Origin: Polaribacter sp. MED152
Lineage (GTDB): Bacteria > Bacteroidota > Bacteroidia > Flavobacteriales > Flavobacteriaceae
Length of the DNA: 64,000 bases
Assembly (NCBI RefSeq): GCF_000152945.2
Contig: NC_020830.1
Location: 682,001-746,000, forward strand
Direction: 5' to 3'
Made by a program: the position numbers and the translations under genes
Shown: positions 1 to 9,313 of the stretch, piece after piece
Layout: each line of letters begins with the position of its first letter
How positions within the stretch are numbered: the stretch's first letter is position 1
Notes under the pieces: generated by a model
Told to the model about the DNA's origin: nothing
Database searches by the model: none
The model's input: only the letters and a program-made list of their open reading frames with translations

Positions 1-425
1 GCTCTTTTCTCTGATTCTGTAAATGATGAAGTTGCAGAGCTATAAAAGAATCCACTGTTTTCTAATCTATTTAAAAGAATGTCTTCTACCTCTAAATTCT
101 CTACATCAGATTGATAAACTGGCTCTTCACCTAATTGCTTAAACAACCATTTATTAATAAAATTGGTCTTTCCTTGCTCATTTTTATAATAGTAGTACAA
201 ACCCAAGTGCATACCTAAAAACTTAGAGTTGGGTTCAGGTCTTAAAACTTGTCTAAGATTTTCTTTTAACTGCGCTACTTGAGGTACTGCAGAATCAGCA
301 TCCATTTCTATTTCTGCGCCTGTATAAAGGCGTTCGCCTTCAGGTATAAATTTGTTAATGCTACAAGAATATACCATAAATAATATGCTACTAAAAAAGA
401 GACTATTTTTAATTATTTTTTTCAA
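1..425 (-). CDS. tamL: TamL-type outer membrane assembly lipoprotein (BamA/TamA, Omp85 family), N-terminal part only
   Basis: This gene runs off the low-coordinate end of the window, so only about 141 N-terminal residues are visible. I place the start at a TTG (425-423), three bases after the tamB stop; the first in-frame ATG lies too close to the lipobox to leave a signal peptide. The protein opens with a basic then hydrophobic segment ending in VYSC, a lipobox, followed by SINKFIPEGERLYTGAEIE, which is the usual opening of Bacteroidota TamL lipoproteins. POTRA-like sequence follows (ENLRQVLRPEPNSKFLGMHL). The family are 16-strand outer membrane barrels that work with the inner-membrane-anchored TamB to place proteins or lipids in the outer membrane. 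The tight coupling to tamB supports this. The barrel itself is outside the window. Confidence 0.82.
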   Translation of the reverse strand, partial: MKKIIKNSLFFSSILFMVYSCSINKFIPEGERLYTGAEIEMDADSAVPQVAQLKENLRQVLRPEPNSKFLGMHLGLYYYYKNEQGKTNFINKWLFKQLGEEPVYQSDVENLEVEDILLNRLENSGFFYSSATSSFTESEKR

Positions 426-428
426 TGA

Positions 429-3400
429 TTAGTTTTTTTTCTTTTCTAAACTTTTATCAATTTTATCTTCTTTCTCCTCTAACTTTTTATCTGCTAGCTC
501 CTTTTCTTTCTCTGCTTTTTCATTCTGGGCTTTAAAAATTGCATCCCAAAGTTCTCTAAATTGATTAAACTCTTGTGTGAATATAAGCGCAATTCCATTA
601 ACTATGGTTTGCCCATCAATAACATTTTCAAATTCACTTTTTCTAAAACCTTTTAAACGATATCTACCATCTTCAGACAATTTGTACTCTAAACTTACAT
701 TACCAATTAACGGAGTTTCATCTCCTGTTTGGCTACTACCTTGCAAATCGACATCACTACCTACCCTAACAGTTAAACGATCATTAAATAACTTTTTCTG
801 AGCAGTTACTCCTAATTGAGTTCTGTCTGTAGCGTATGTACCTTGGTAATCTGTATAACTGTTTAAATCAAAATCTAACTCAATTCCAGAATTGCCTAAT
901 ATTTTGTCTGAAAATGCATTTAATTGTCCAGAAACAGCATCATTCAAATTATCTCTAGCTATGGTTGCAAAACCACCAGAACTACCATCACTACCAGAAT
1001 CTGGATAAAATCTATTTAAAACTAACAGCGAAAACACCTGTTTATTCAATTCCTCTTCTTGCTGATTTACCTGCTGCACTCTGCCATAAACTTGACCTCC
1101 AATTGCACCTTGTTCATCTTCTGGCATATCTAAATTAAAAGATATCTTAGGCTGTAATAAATCGCCATCGATATTTAGATAAACATTAAATGGCAAAACT
1201 TGCTTGAATTTATTTTTTACTGATGGATCTTCATCAGAAATTTGAGCGGCCATTAATGGTGATGCTGTGGTTTCTATTTTATATATGGCACTTACATCTA
1301 AACTAGCATCAAAAGGATCTCCAGACCAAGAAACTCTACCTCCAGTAGCTAGATTAAATCTTCTATTTACCAAACCATAAAGATTTAATTCATAATGCCC
1401 AGAAGCAATTTCGAAAGTTCCTGTTAAAGATAATCTTCCATTTGGCACCATGTTAAAAATAAATTCTCCATCACCAGAAACATTAAAATTATCTCCTGTA
1501 TCCTCATCAATTACTACAGTTACAGATGCTTCTTTATTTACATTTAATTTTGCAAAAATATCAAAGCCCGTAATTACAGCCGACTTTTCTTCGGTTTGCG
1601 TAAGAATTGCATCCGGATTTTCTCTATTTACAAAAACCACAACATCATCTCTATTTTCTACACTTGCATAAGCAGTTGGCAAAACATAAGTAACATTGGT
1701 ATCTGAACCTAGAGTTACGTTAGCAGATAATTTTGGTATTTGCAAATCTCCAGTTAAATCTGCATTCGCATTAAAAGTAGCTAAACCATACAATGATGGA
1801 TTATCTTCTTTTTTGGCATTTAAAAGCCTAAAATCTTTAGCTCTTAATTGTAAATCAAATTCAGGATTAATAAAACTTTCTGTTAAGATTTTACCCGATA
1901 ATACTAAAGAATTTCTATTGGCATCTAAAATAGTAAACTTAGATAAATACAGACCTTCATTATCTAAACGTAAGTTTTCATTTTGCAAAGAAAATTTGGT
2001 GTTTAGCTTTTTAATTGTAAAATCTGCATTGTTAAAGTTTAAGTTTCCTTTATAATTTGGATTTGATACTGTACCTGTAACCTTAAAATCGCCAGAGAAA
2101 CTACCATTTGTATCTTTTATTTCACCCAATGAAAGTGTATTTAGGGCTTTCATTTTAAACTCATTAAGTTTGATATCTAAGTTTAAATTAGCATCATTAT
2201 TTGCAACTACGTAATCACCCACTAATTCTAAATTGATATCGCCTTCTTTTAAGTTTGCATTAAAATCGTACTTATTTCCACCTAAAGATTTTGCATCTAT
2301 AGAAAGCTTTCCTAAATCTGTTTTTAGTACTTTAAATTGATCTACTTTTAAATCTGCAACAATTCCTGTATCGTTAAATGGCTCCTCTAAAATAAAAGTT
2401 CCGTTTAAAATTCCGTTTGCGATTTGCTTATCAGGATTCAAATAATTAAGTACTTCACTTATTTTGAAATTTTTATAGTTAATAGCAACATGAGTTTTTT
2501 GAATATTATCTGCTTTGTCTGTAATTGCAATAGATTGTTTGTTTTTATCAATCTTAAAATTGTTAAAACTAAGTTGATTGTTATTTACGAAGATCATCCT
2601 ATTATCAGAAGGAATATTCCAATTTGACTTATTTAAAATCAAATTATTTGGATCTACACTAAAAACCAAACGTTCACGACTACCTGTAATTTTGGCAGCA
2701 ACATTCATTAAAGTTTCTTCCTTATCAAAACCTTTAAAAGTTAAATCAAGCTCATTATTTACTTGTTTACCTGTAATTTTAGTTTGTGGCACTCTAAAAG
2801 GTGTAGCTTTAATACCTTTAAATCCAAGCTCAAAATTGAAGCTTTCTTTATCTGTATTCATTGTAAAAGCCAAACTATCTAGCTCATTACCACTATAATT
2901 TATATGAGGAGCTGTTATTTCCGCATCTAATTTTCTTTCTATCTCATTAAAATCTAAGACAATATCTACAGTATCAATATCTTTTAAATTAACTAGAAAT
3001 ACATCTTCTAACAATGGAGTTTGAGAAATTTTACCTCTAAATTTAATGTTTACAGGGTTTTTAATAGTGTCTGTTGCAACTACATCTCTGTAGAAATAAC
3101 TTTCTATATGTTTTTGTAATGATGTTGCAAACGTTTGTGGATCTGTGTTAGACTCTAACTTTAAATCTACCATTTTGTTATTTAAATTAACAACTGTAGT
3201 GTCTTTATTGGTAAAACCATTTGCTGTAATTTGCCCTAATAGAAAAGTGTCATTATCATAAACAACCACTCCATTTTTAATATTAGCATCAACTTGATAC
3301 GCCTCTAGGTTTCCATTAAAACTAGCAGAAATATCCATACCTGTTTTAATATTTCTTTGCATTAAACCTAAACCACCTAAATCTGCACCAATAATATCTA

Positions 3401-5465
3401 AATCTAAATTGGCATTAGTATTTGTGCTGTCTAATTCAACTTGGGCATCTAAGTTAAAGTTTAAATTTTCATCTTTATAGTTTGATGAAAACTCACCCAA
3501 ACCATTATTAAATTCGCCTGACAATACTACATCATTAATAGCATAGTTGTTATAGGCGAAATCTGAAATAGTTGCATTTACAGTAGCATCTAAATTATTC
3601 AATGAATTTCCACTTCCTGAAGCTTTTAAGTCTAAACTAATTGCCCCTATTTGATCATTTTGTAAAAGCTTATTTACTTGATATTGATCTACTTTAATGG
3701 TAGCATCGAAATCAATAATTTCTTTATTTTTAAACTGACCATTAATTGCAATTAAACCTTGAGAAGACTTTAAAATTAGATCGGTATTAATATTTTCCAA
3801 TCCTCCATTTACAGAACCACGTATTGCAATTTCTTCTGGAAGTTGAATTCCAAAATCTTTTTCATTGATAAATTTTAAAATATCTGTTCTAGTTGTTGTC
3901 GCTTTTAAATTTGGGAGATTAACTTGCAAAACATTAGAATTGGTAGCATTAAGAATATTACCATCAACAAAAATAGTTGTATCTGTTCCCCAATTAATAT
4001 TACTTTTTTCTAAGGTGATGTTGGCCAAATTACCTTTTGCAAAAACAGAACCCTTGACTGGTTTTTTACTCAATTCTAAAACGTATGGATTGCTTTTTAA
4101 TGCTGGTTGAAAGTTTAATAATTGCTTTAAGTCTAATTGGATGGTTGGTAAGTTAAGTGCTAAAAAAGCATTGTTAGGTGCATCAATTAATTTGTTGATA
4201 GATGAGTAATCCATCTTTAAATCACCACCAACCTTGCTATCTTTTAATTTAAAGTAGAAATTATTTACAACTAATTTAGAGTCTGAAATAGAAGTTTGAA
4301 ACTTTAATTGATTTAAATTTAATCCAGAGCTTTCTCTAAAGTTTAAAGTATTTACAGAAAGTTCTCCTTTTTTATCTTTAAAACTAATGTTTTTAGCTTT
4401 TAAATTTAGGTTTGTAAATGAAACTGCATCCGGATTAAATATGTTCTCATCTATCTTCTGATTGTTTACAACATAAGAAATTGCATTGTTTTCTAAGGAT
4501 AAATCATCTAAATTTAATACTATTTCTGGCCATTCAAAAGCACTTTTCGAAGCTTTGTTTTCATTTGGTTGGCTGGACATATTAATATCTACAGTTGAGT
4601 TTTTTAAACTAACTGAATTAATATCAAAAATTGCATTCTCTAAATTGATTCTTGGAGAATTTGCTTCAAAGTTGGTCAAATCTAAATTTGCGGCTATTTG
4701 ATTTACTTGATCTTTATACAATAGCTTGGTATTCTCAATATCTATATAGGTTGCAAAAAGATTAGGGAGAGGCACTTCTTCTGAAGAAATTAGTAGCACT
4801 GGTAATTGTTCAAATTGAATATTTGAACTAGATAAGTTGATACCACTTGTCTCAAAAATCATATTGTCGATATCAAACTTTTGAACTTCTGTAGATAATT
4901 CGCCTATTTTAAAACTACTTTTAATTCCTAAAGGAATATCATCATAAACAATATCAAAATCATTCAACTCAAAGCTACCTAAAATAATTTCTGGAGATGT
5001 ACTTGTGGTATCTTGAGGTACAGTATTTGAATTTTGAGTTGCAAAAGCATCTAATAAAAACTGAAAATTATAACCCTTAATAGTATCTTGCCTTTGAATA
5101 TTTGCCTTTAATCCTGTCCATTCAACATTATCAACACCAATGGCAGTGCCATTTATTAAACCCCAAATAGGTAAGTTTGCTTCTAAAGTTTTCGAATAAA
5201 TAAGTGTATCACCTTTTTCATCTTCTAAATACAAACCATCTAATTCCAGATTACCATCAAAAGTGATGAAAGCTTTATCAATATCTACTACTGTGTTGGT
5301 TTTACTAGATATGTAGTTTGTTGCTTTATCTACAATAATATCTTGACCCCAAGGACTTCTAATAAAAAGTAACAATAGAATTAAAAAAAATAAAACACCC
5401 AAAAACACCCTAAGAAACCTTCTTAGATAACGAAATTTATTTTTCTTATTTTTTTTGGCTGACAC
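429..5465 (-). CDS. tamB: TamB, translocation and assembly module protein (first copy)
   Basis: A 1678-residue protein with a lysine-rich start, one N-terminal membrane helix (about residues 17-35) and a very long periplasmic region of short beta-strand-like repeats, as in AsmA/TamB bridge proteins. The C-terminal TamB (DUF490) domain is recognisable around residues 1390-1640, including ASGHYELNLYGLVNRRFNL and a GRVSWSGDPFDASLDVSAIY stretch. TamB spans the periplasm and cooperates with an Omp85 barrel in outer membrane assembly or lipid transport; here the partner tamL starts three bases downstream. The start is GTG. The last 37 residues form an unusual Lys/Glu-rich tail. A second tamB lies at 22555-27015, so the two must share one TamL or serve different tasks. 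Confidence 0.9.
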   Translation of the reverse strand: MSAKKNKKNKFRYLRRFLRVFLGVLFFLILLLLFIRSPWGQDIIVDKATNYISSKTNTVVDIDKAFITFDGNLELDGLYLEDEKGDTLIYSKTLEANLPIWGLINGTAIGVDNVEWTGLKANIQRQDTIKGYNFQFLLDAFATQNSNTVPQDTTSTSPEIILGSFELNDFDIVYDDIPLGIKSSFKIGELSTEVQKFDIDNMIFETSGINLSSSNIQFEQLPVLLISSEEVPLPNLFATYIDIENTKLLYKDQVNQIAANLDLTNFEANSPRINLENAIFDINSVSLKNSTVDINMSSQPNENKASKSAFEWPEIVLNLDDLSLENNAISYVVNNQKIDENIFNPDAVSFTNLNLKAKNISFKDKKGELSVNTLNFRESSGLNLNQLKFQTSISDSKLVVNNFYFKLKDSKVGGDLKMDYSSINKLIDAPNNAFLALNLPTIQLDLKQLLNFQPALKSNPYVLELSKKPVKGSVFAKGNLANITLEKSNINWGTDTTIFVDGNILNATNSNVLQVNLPNLKATTTRTDILKFINEKDFGIQLPEEIAIRGSVNGGLENINTDLILKSSQGLIAINGQFKNKEIIDFDATIKVDQYQVNKLLQNDQIGAISLDLKASGSGNSLNNLDATVNATISDFAYNNYAINDVVLSGEFNNGLGEFSSNYKDENLNFNLDAQVELDSTNTNANLDLDIIGADLGGLGLMQRNIKTGMDISASFNGNLEAYQVDANIKNGVVVYDNDTFLLGQITANGFTNKDTTVVNLNNKMVDLKLESNTDPQTFATSLQKHIESYFYRDVVATDTIKNPVNIKFRGKISQTPLLEDVFLVNLKDIDTVDIVLDFNEIERKLDAEITAPHINYSGNELDSLAFTMNTDKESFNFELGFKGIKATPFRVPQTKITGKQVNNELDLTFKGFDKEETLMNVAAKITGSRERLVFSVDPNNLILNKSNWNIPSDNRMIFVNNNQLSFNNFKIDKNKQSIAITDKADNIQKTHVAINYKNFKISEVLNYLNPDKQIANGILNGTFILEEPFNDTGIVADLKVDQFKVLKTDLGKLSIDAKSLGGNKYDFNANLKEGDINLELVGDYVVANNDANLNLDIKLNEFKMKALNTLSLGEIKDTNGSFSGDFKVTGTVSNPNYKGNLNFNNADFTIKKLNTKFSLQNENLRLDNEGLYLSKFTILDANRNSLVLSGKILTESFINPEFDLQLRAKDFRLLNAKKEDNPSLYGLATFNANADLTGDLQIPKLSANVTLGSDTNVTYVLPTAYASVENRDDVVVFVNRENPDAILTQTEEKSAVITGFDIFAKLNVNKEASVTVVIDEDTGDNFNVSGDGEFIFNMVPNGRLSLTGTFEIASGHYELNLYGLVNRRFNLATGGRVSWSGDPFDASLDVSAIYKIETTASPLMAAQISDEDPSVKNKFKQVLPFNVYLNIDGDLLQPKISFNLDMPEDEQGAIGGQVYGRVQQVNQQEEELNKQVFSLLVLNRFYPDSGSDGSSGGFATIARDNLNDAVSGQLNAFSDKILGNSGIELDFDLNSYTDYQGTYATDRTQLGVTAQKKLFNDRLTVRVGSDVDLQGSSQTGDETPLIGNVSLEYKLSEDGRYRLKGFRKSEFENVIDGQTIVNGIALIFTQEFNQFRELWDAIFKAQNEKAEKEKELADKKLEEKEDKIDKSLEKKKN

Positions 5466-5483
5466 TACAAAAATTTTGATTTA

Positions 5484-5491
5484 CAAAGATA
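5484..5491 (-). promoter_or_regulatory. Candidate promoter -7 element for tamB-tamL
   Basis: On the minus strand the sequence reads TATCTTTG, an exact match to the Bacteroidota -7 consensus TAnnTTTG, 18 bases upstream of the tamB GTG start. I see no clear TTG -33 element at the usual distance, so this rests on the -7 match and position alone. Confidence 0.4.
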
Positions 5492-5573
5492 TTACAGCTG
5501 AGCTACTAAATTATCTTATTTACATAAATTATTAACACTATTCAACTGTAATTATTCCTTAAAAAAGTTTTAA

Positions 5574-5581
5574 TACATTTG
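5574..5581 (+). promoter_or_regulatory. Candidate promoter -7 element for the peptidoglycan-binding protein gene
   Basis: TACATTTG matches TAnnTTTG, 29 bases before the ATG at 5611 in the divergent region shared with tamB. No convincing -33 TTG is seen. Confidence 0.4.
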
Positions 5582-5610
5582 TTACTACTAAAAAGAATAG
5601 CTTTAGACTG

Positions 5611-6264
5611 ATGAAACAAATTATTATTTTTTTACTTCTAATAATAGCTGCAGTAATTGGCTATGGAGAATATAGTGATTACAAAAGATACAATTCGCCA
5701 AATGTGGATTATAAATCAGATCAAAAAATAGATTTAAACTACTACAATCAAGAACTGATTAGTAACTACTATAAAGCTGTAGAAGACTTAAATAGCTATG
5801 TAAAATTACAATGGACTGCCAATGATATTGATGTTAGAGCTCCTGAAGATGAAGATTTAGAAACAAAAGATGCTGTTAAAAAATTCGCTGATAAATTAGC
5901 ATTAGTTAAATTCTATGAAGCTAAACTTCATAATTCATTGGAATTAAAAGCTGAAGGAAAAAACAATAAAGAAATACAATTTTTAGAATTGAATGGCATT
6001 AGCTTAGAAAAATATAACAATGAGCAGCATGCTCAGTTGATAAAGTCTTTGTTTAAAACCAATACCAAATTATATAATGGTGAAAAAAACGCTATTATTT
6101 ATGAGGTACAGAAAAAGTTGGTTGAACAAGGGGAAACTGTAAGAATAGATGGCGTTTATAGAATTGAAACTTTAAATGCAATTAAGGCTTTCGAAGAAAA
6201 AAACAATCTGCTTGCAGATGGATATCTAGATGAGCTGACTTTAGAATGGTTATTTAAAAACTAA
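5611..6264 (+). CDS. Membrane-anchored peptidoglycan-binding domain protein
   Basis: A 217-residue protein. Residues 1-18 are hydrophobic (MKQIIIFLLLIIAAVIGYGE) and look like an uncleaved anchor or signal sequence. The middle (about 40-140) is charged and probably helical. The C-terminal 60 residues resemble a PG_binding_1 domain: AIIYEVQKKLVEQGETVRID then DGVYRIETLNAIKAFEEKNN and LLADGYLDELTLEWL, the typical alternation of a helix, G-x-[FY]-x-x-x-T and a second helix. Such domains hold proteins on the cell wall. No catalytic domain accompanies it, so the role is unknown. The stop codon overlaps the menE stop by four bases on the opposite strand. Confidence 0.72.
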   Translation: MKQIIIFLLLIIAAVIGYGEYSDYKRYNSPNVDYKSDQKIDLNYYNQELISNYYKAVEDLNSYVKLQWTANDIDVRAPEDEDLETKDAVKKFADKLALVKFYEAKLHNSLELKAEGKNNKEIQFLELNGISLEKYNNEQHAQLIKSLFKTNTKLYNGEKNAIIYEVQKKLVEQGETVRIDGVYRIETLNAIKAFEEKNNLLADGYLDELTLEWLFKN

Positions 6265-7331
6265 CTACTTAAGGTAATCTTTTTCATTGTTTCAGTTCGT
6301 TGAATCTTACCTGTTGATGTTTCTGTAAATTGATCTAGAAAGTAAATCTTCTTAGGAATTTCAAACTTAGTTAAGGTAGAAAAATTTTTTATTTGATCGA
6401 TTGCAATACAATTTGCTGCACCTTCAACAATTAAAATTAATTTTTCTCCTAATTTTTCATCAGGAATTCCTGAAACAAAAAATCGGTTGGTTATTAATTG
6501 ACCTAACTTCTTCTCTATTTGCTCTGGATTTAGTTTAACGCCTCCAGAATTGATTATATTATCAAACCGACCTAACCACTCAAATTCATTTTCTGATATT
6601 AATTGAACTACATCATTTGTAAATACAGTTTCTTTAGCAACTTTTGGAGCTTTGATAACCAAACAATTTCTTTGATCTATAAAAAAATCTACATCAGGTA
6701 AAGCTTTAAAGAATGCCCTTTGTATAGGTAATTTAAGGCCAGTTTTTTCATTATTTACTTTTTGTACTGCAATATGGGTAATTGTTTCTGTCATACCATA
6801 GGTAGCAAAAACAGTTGTTGAAACCTTTTGTAGTTTTTGATAAAGAGTATTAGAAATTGCTCCTCCACCTACAATTAAAGTATCAATCAAGTCCAAATTA
6901 GACAAGGAATTTTCTACTTGCAAAGGCACCATAGCAGAAAAATCGTATACTGTATTAATATTTTGTAATGGTGAAGAATTGGATTCAACTATATCTAAAT
7001 GCCATCCTAAAGTTACTGCTCTTATCAACATCATTTTACCTGCTATATAACTAATAGGTAAACATAATAATGCTTTAGTTGTGGCTTCTAGATTAAAATA
7101 AGCACCTGTTGCCTGTACTGAATTAATCATAAAGTTTTTTTGCAATTGAATTGCCTTAGGCTTACCTGTAGAGCCAGAAGTATTAACAATTACATATGTT
7201 TCACTGTTAAACCACTCTTCTAAGAACAAGCTCGTTCCTAAGGAAACTTTTTTGGCATAATTGCACAAATCACCTTCATTGGAAAATGACCTACCATTCA
7301 ATTTAAAATTTGGATGAATTTTGTTCTTCAC
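6261..7331 (-). CDS. menE: o-Succinylbenzoate-CoA ligase (AMP-binding enzyme)
   Basis: A 356-residue ANL-superfamily enzyme, short for the family as is usual for flavobacterial MenE. Seen motifs: the P-loop NTSGSTGKPKAI (about 50-61), ATYGMTET (A5), GRFDNIINSGGVKLNPEQIE (A7/A8, with the Asp that contacts ribose) and the C-terminal catalytic lysine motif TSTGKIQRTE. MenE activates o-succinylbenzoate with ATP and CoA in menaquinone synthesis. menC and menA lie just upstream on the same strand, which fixes the substrate assignment better than the motifs alone. The start is GTG; an in-frame stop lies 16-18 bases before it. The gene follows the CPBP protease gene by 19 bases. Confidence 0.93.
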   Translation of the reverse strand: MKNKIHPNFKLNGRSFSNEGDLCNYAKKVSLGTSLFLEEWFNSETYVIVNTSGSTGKPKAIQLQKNFMINSVQATGAYFNLEATTKALLCLPISYIAGKMMLIRAVTLGWHLDIVESNSSPLQNINTVYDFSAMVPLQVENSLSNLDLIDTLIVGGGAISNTLYQKLQKVSTTVFATYGMTETITHIAVQKVNNEKTGLKLPIQRAFFKALPDVDFFIDQRNCLVIKAPKVAKETVFTNDVVQLISENEFEWLGRFDNIINSGGVKLNPEQIEKKLGQLITNRFFVSGIPDEKLGEKLILIVEGAANCIAIDQIKNFSTLTKFEIPKKIYFLDQFTETSTGKIQRTETMKKITLSS

Positions 7332-7350
7332 AATTATGTCTTGTAACTAA

Positions 7351-8268
7351 TTAATTATCAGTTAAAGTAACAGGTTTTTCTATTTTACCAAATAGTTTTT
7401 CTGACCAATTAGACCACTTGTATTTTTTAGCAAACACGAATAGCAAGATTGGGAAAATCACAAAAACAGGTAGGTAAACATCAGCCCCTAAAGCTGGTTC
7501 TGACATATCAATTAAAACAGAATCTGTTTGAAAAACGGTCCAATCTGCAGTTACTAAAACAGCAGTAAACAGGTTATTTGCTGCATGGAATCCCAGTGCT
7601 AATTCTAAACCTTCATCCATCAAGGTTAAAATACCTAAAAAGAAGCCTGTACCAATATAGTAGATGAGTAATTCATACCCTAACTTGCTTACTTCAGGAT
7701 TTGCAATATGTAAAACACCAAATACAACCGATGTAAAAATTAAAGGAAACCACCTAGTTTTTGTTGCAACACCTAAGCCTTGCATTAAATATCCTCTAAA
7801 TAAATATTCTTCAAAGCTAGTTTGTAATGGAATTAATAGTACTGCAACTACTAGTAAGACTAAAAACTTGTTAAGGTTAAAATTCCATTGATAATTTTCT
7901 GGAGATACAAAATAATCAATCATTAAAAAGGCTGTTGTTACAGCACCCCATAAGAAAAATGCAAAAAACACTCTTTTCCAATCTATTTTTTTTCTAGAAG
8001 TAGTTAATGATGTTAATGATTGTTGATGCACATATTTTGTCCATAATAAAACTGCAGCCAAACCAACTGCAAACGGAATGAGACTTTCAATTAAGAAACG
8101 TGTTGCCCCTTTATTTTCTATTTCTGTTTGAATTATTTTATCAACATCTAAATCTAGAACCATCATTGCTAGAAAATTTAGAAACATTAGACCAAAAAAT
8201 AAAAATGGAATAATTAAATATTTCCACATTCCTAATTCTCCTTTGTATGCTTGTTGTATGTAATTCAT
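7351..8268 (-). CDS. CPBP family intramembrane glutamic endopeptidase
   Basis: A 305-residue polytopic membrane protein with about eight hydrophobic segments. It carries the three conserved motifs of the CPBP (ABI, CAAX-processing-like) family: EEYLFRGYLMQG (EExxxR), FGVLHIA (FxxxH) and GFHAANNLF (HxxxN). These residues form the glutamate-based active site within the membrane. The family includes Rce1-like prenyl protein proteases and many bacterial members of unknown substrate. It sits one base after menC and 19 bases before menE, so it is almost certainly transcribed with the menaquinone genes, but nothing in the sequence shows a biochemical link to quinone synthesis. Confidence 0.88.
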   Translation of the reverse strand: MNYIQQAYKGELGMWKYLIIPFLFFGLMFLNFLAMMVLDLDVDKIIQTEIENKGATRFLIESLIPFAVGLAAVLLWTKYVHQQSLTSLTTSRKKIDWKRVFFAFFLWGAVTTAFLMIDYFVSPENYQWNFNLNKFLVLLVVAVLLIPLQTSFEEYLFRGYLMQGLGVATKTRWFPLIFTSVVFGVLHIANPEVSKLGYELLIYYIGTGFFLGILTLMDEGLELALGFHAANNLFTAVLVTADWTVFQTDSVLIDMSEPALGADVYLPVFVIFPILLFVFAKKYKWSNWSEKLFGKIEKPVTLTDN

Positions 8269-8269
8269 A

Positions 8270-9307
8270 TTAATAATTAAAATTCCAATTTAAACTTGTA
8301 TTGTATTGCAATGTACCTTTTTTAACTTCTAAAGGACTTTGAATATTATTGGTAAATAAACTTCCAGTACCTAAACCTTGAGGCAAATTACTATTTAAAG
8401 TGTAAGTAAATTGTGCTATTGCATTTAAACCTACATTACTTTCTAAGGCAGAAGTTATCCACCAACCACAATCATTTTCTTCTGCTAAGTTAATCCATTC
8501 AGTACTACCTGCAAATCCGCCAACCAAACTAGGTTTTAAAATAATATATTGAGGCTTTATGGTTTGAATTAGATTGCTTTTAGCCTCCTTAGAAAATACA
8601 CCTATCAATTCTTCATCTAAAGCAATTGCTAAAGGAGTTACTTCACATAATTCAGCCATTTCTTGTAATTGACCTTGTTTAATTGGCTGCTCAATTGAGT
8701 GAATTTCTAATTCTGATAATACTTTTAATTTTTCTAGAGCAGTACTTGGGTCAAATGCCCCATTTGCATCTACCCTAAGCTCTATTTCTTTTGATGAAAA
8801 TTCTTTTCGAATGGATTTTAGTAAGTCAATTTCAGTATCAAAATCAATGGCTCCAATTTTCATTTTTATACATGAAAAACCTGATGCTAACTTTTCCTTA
8901 ATTTGGGTTTTCATGAACTCTTTATCTCCCATCCAAACTAAACCATTAATAGGTATAGCACTTTTACCCTGTGTAAAATTAGAAGGAAATAACTCAAACT
9001 TATTTTTACTTTTTAAAGATAAAAAAGCCTGTTCTATACCAAATTGAATAGATGGATAATGCACAAGCTCTTCTAATAAAAAATCTAAATCTTTGTTGAT
9101 ATTGTTACAAACCCAAGTTAATTTTTCTTCGTAATTAGAAACATCATCTATACTTAAGCCTCGAAACAAGCCTGTTTCTCCTACTCCAATTTTATCATTC
9201 TCATTTAAAATGATAAAATAGGTTTCTTTAGTTCTTAAAATTCCACGAGAAGTACCACTTGGATTATTAAAATTTAGAATATACTTTTTATAATTAGCTT
9301 TAATCAA
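8270..9307 (-). CDS. menC: o-Succinylbenzoate synthase (enolase superfamily)
   Basis: A 345-residue enolase-superfamily member. The catalytic lysines are K148 and K150 (IKMKIG), metal ligands are D180 (RVDANGAF), E206 (SIEQPI) and D231 (ALDEEL), and the second catalytic lysine is K258 (ILKPSLVGG). MenC dehydrates SHCHC to o-succinylbenzoate, the substrate of MenE nearby. Related dipeptide epimerases and N-succinylamino acid racemases share this fold, but the men context decides. The start is TTG, six bases after the SRPBCC gene. The next gene starts one base downstream of its stop. Confidence 0.92.
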   Translation of the reverse strand: MIKANYKKYILNFNNPSGTSRGILRTKETYFIILNENDKIGVGETGLFRGLSIDDVSNYEEKLTWVCNNINKDLDFLLEELVHYPSIQFGIEQAFLSLKSKNKFELFPSNFTQGKSAIPINGLVWMGDKEFMKTQIKEKLASGFSCIKMKIGAIDFDTEIDLLKSIRKEFSSKEIELRVDANGAFDPSTALEKLKVLSELEIHSIEQPIKQGQLQEMAELCEVTPLAIALDEELIGVFSKEAKSNLIQTIKPQYIILKPSLVGGFAGSTEWINLAEENDCGWWITSALESNVGLNAIAQFTYTLNSNLPQGLGTGSLFTNNIQSPLEVKKGTLQYNTSLNWNFNY

Positions 9308-9313
9308 AATGAA

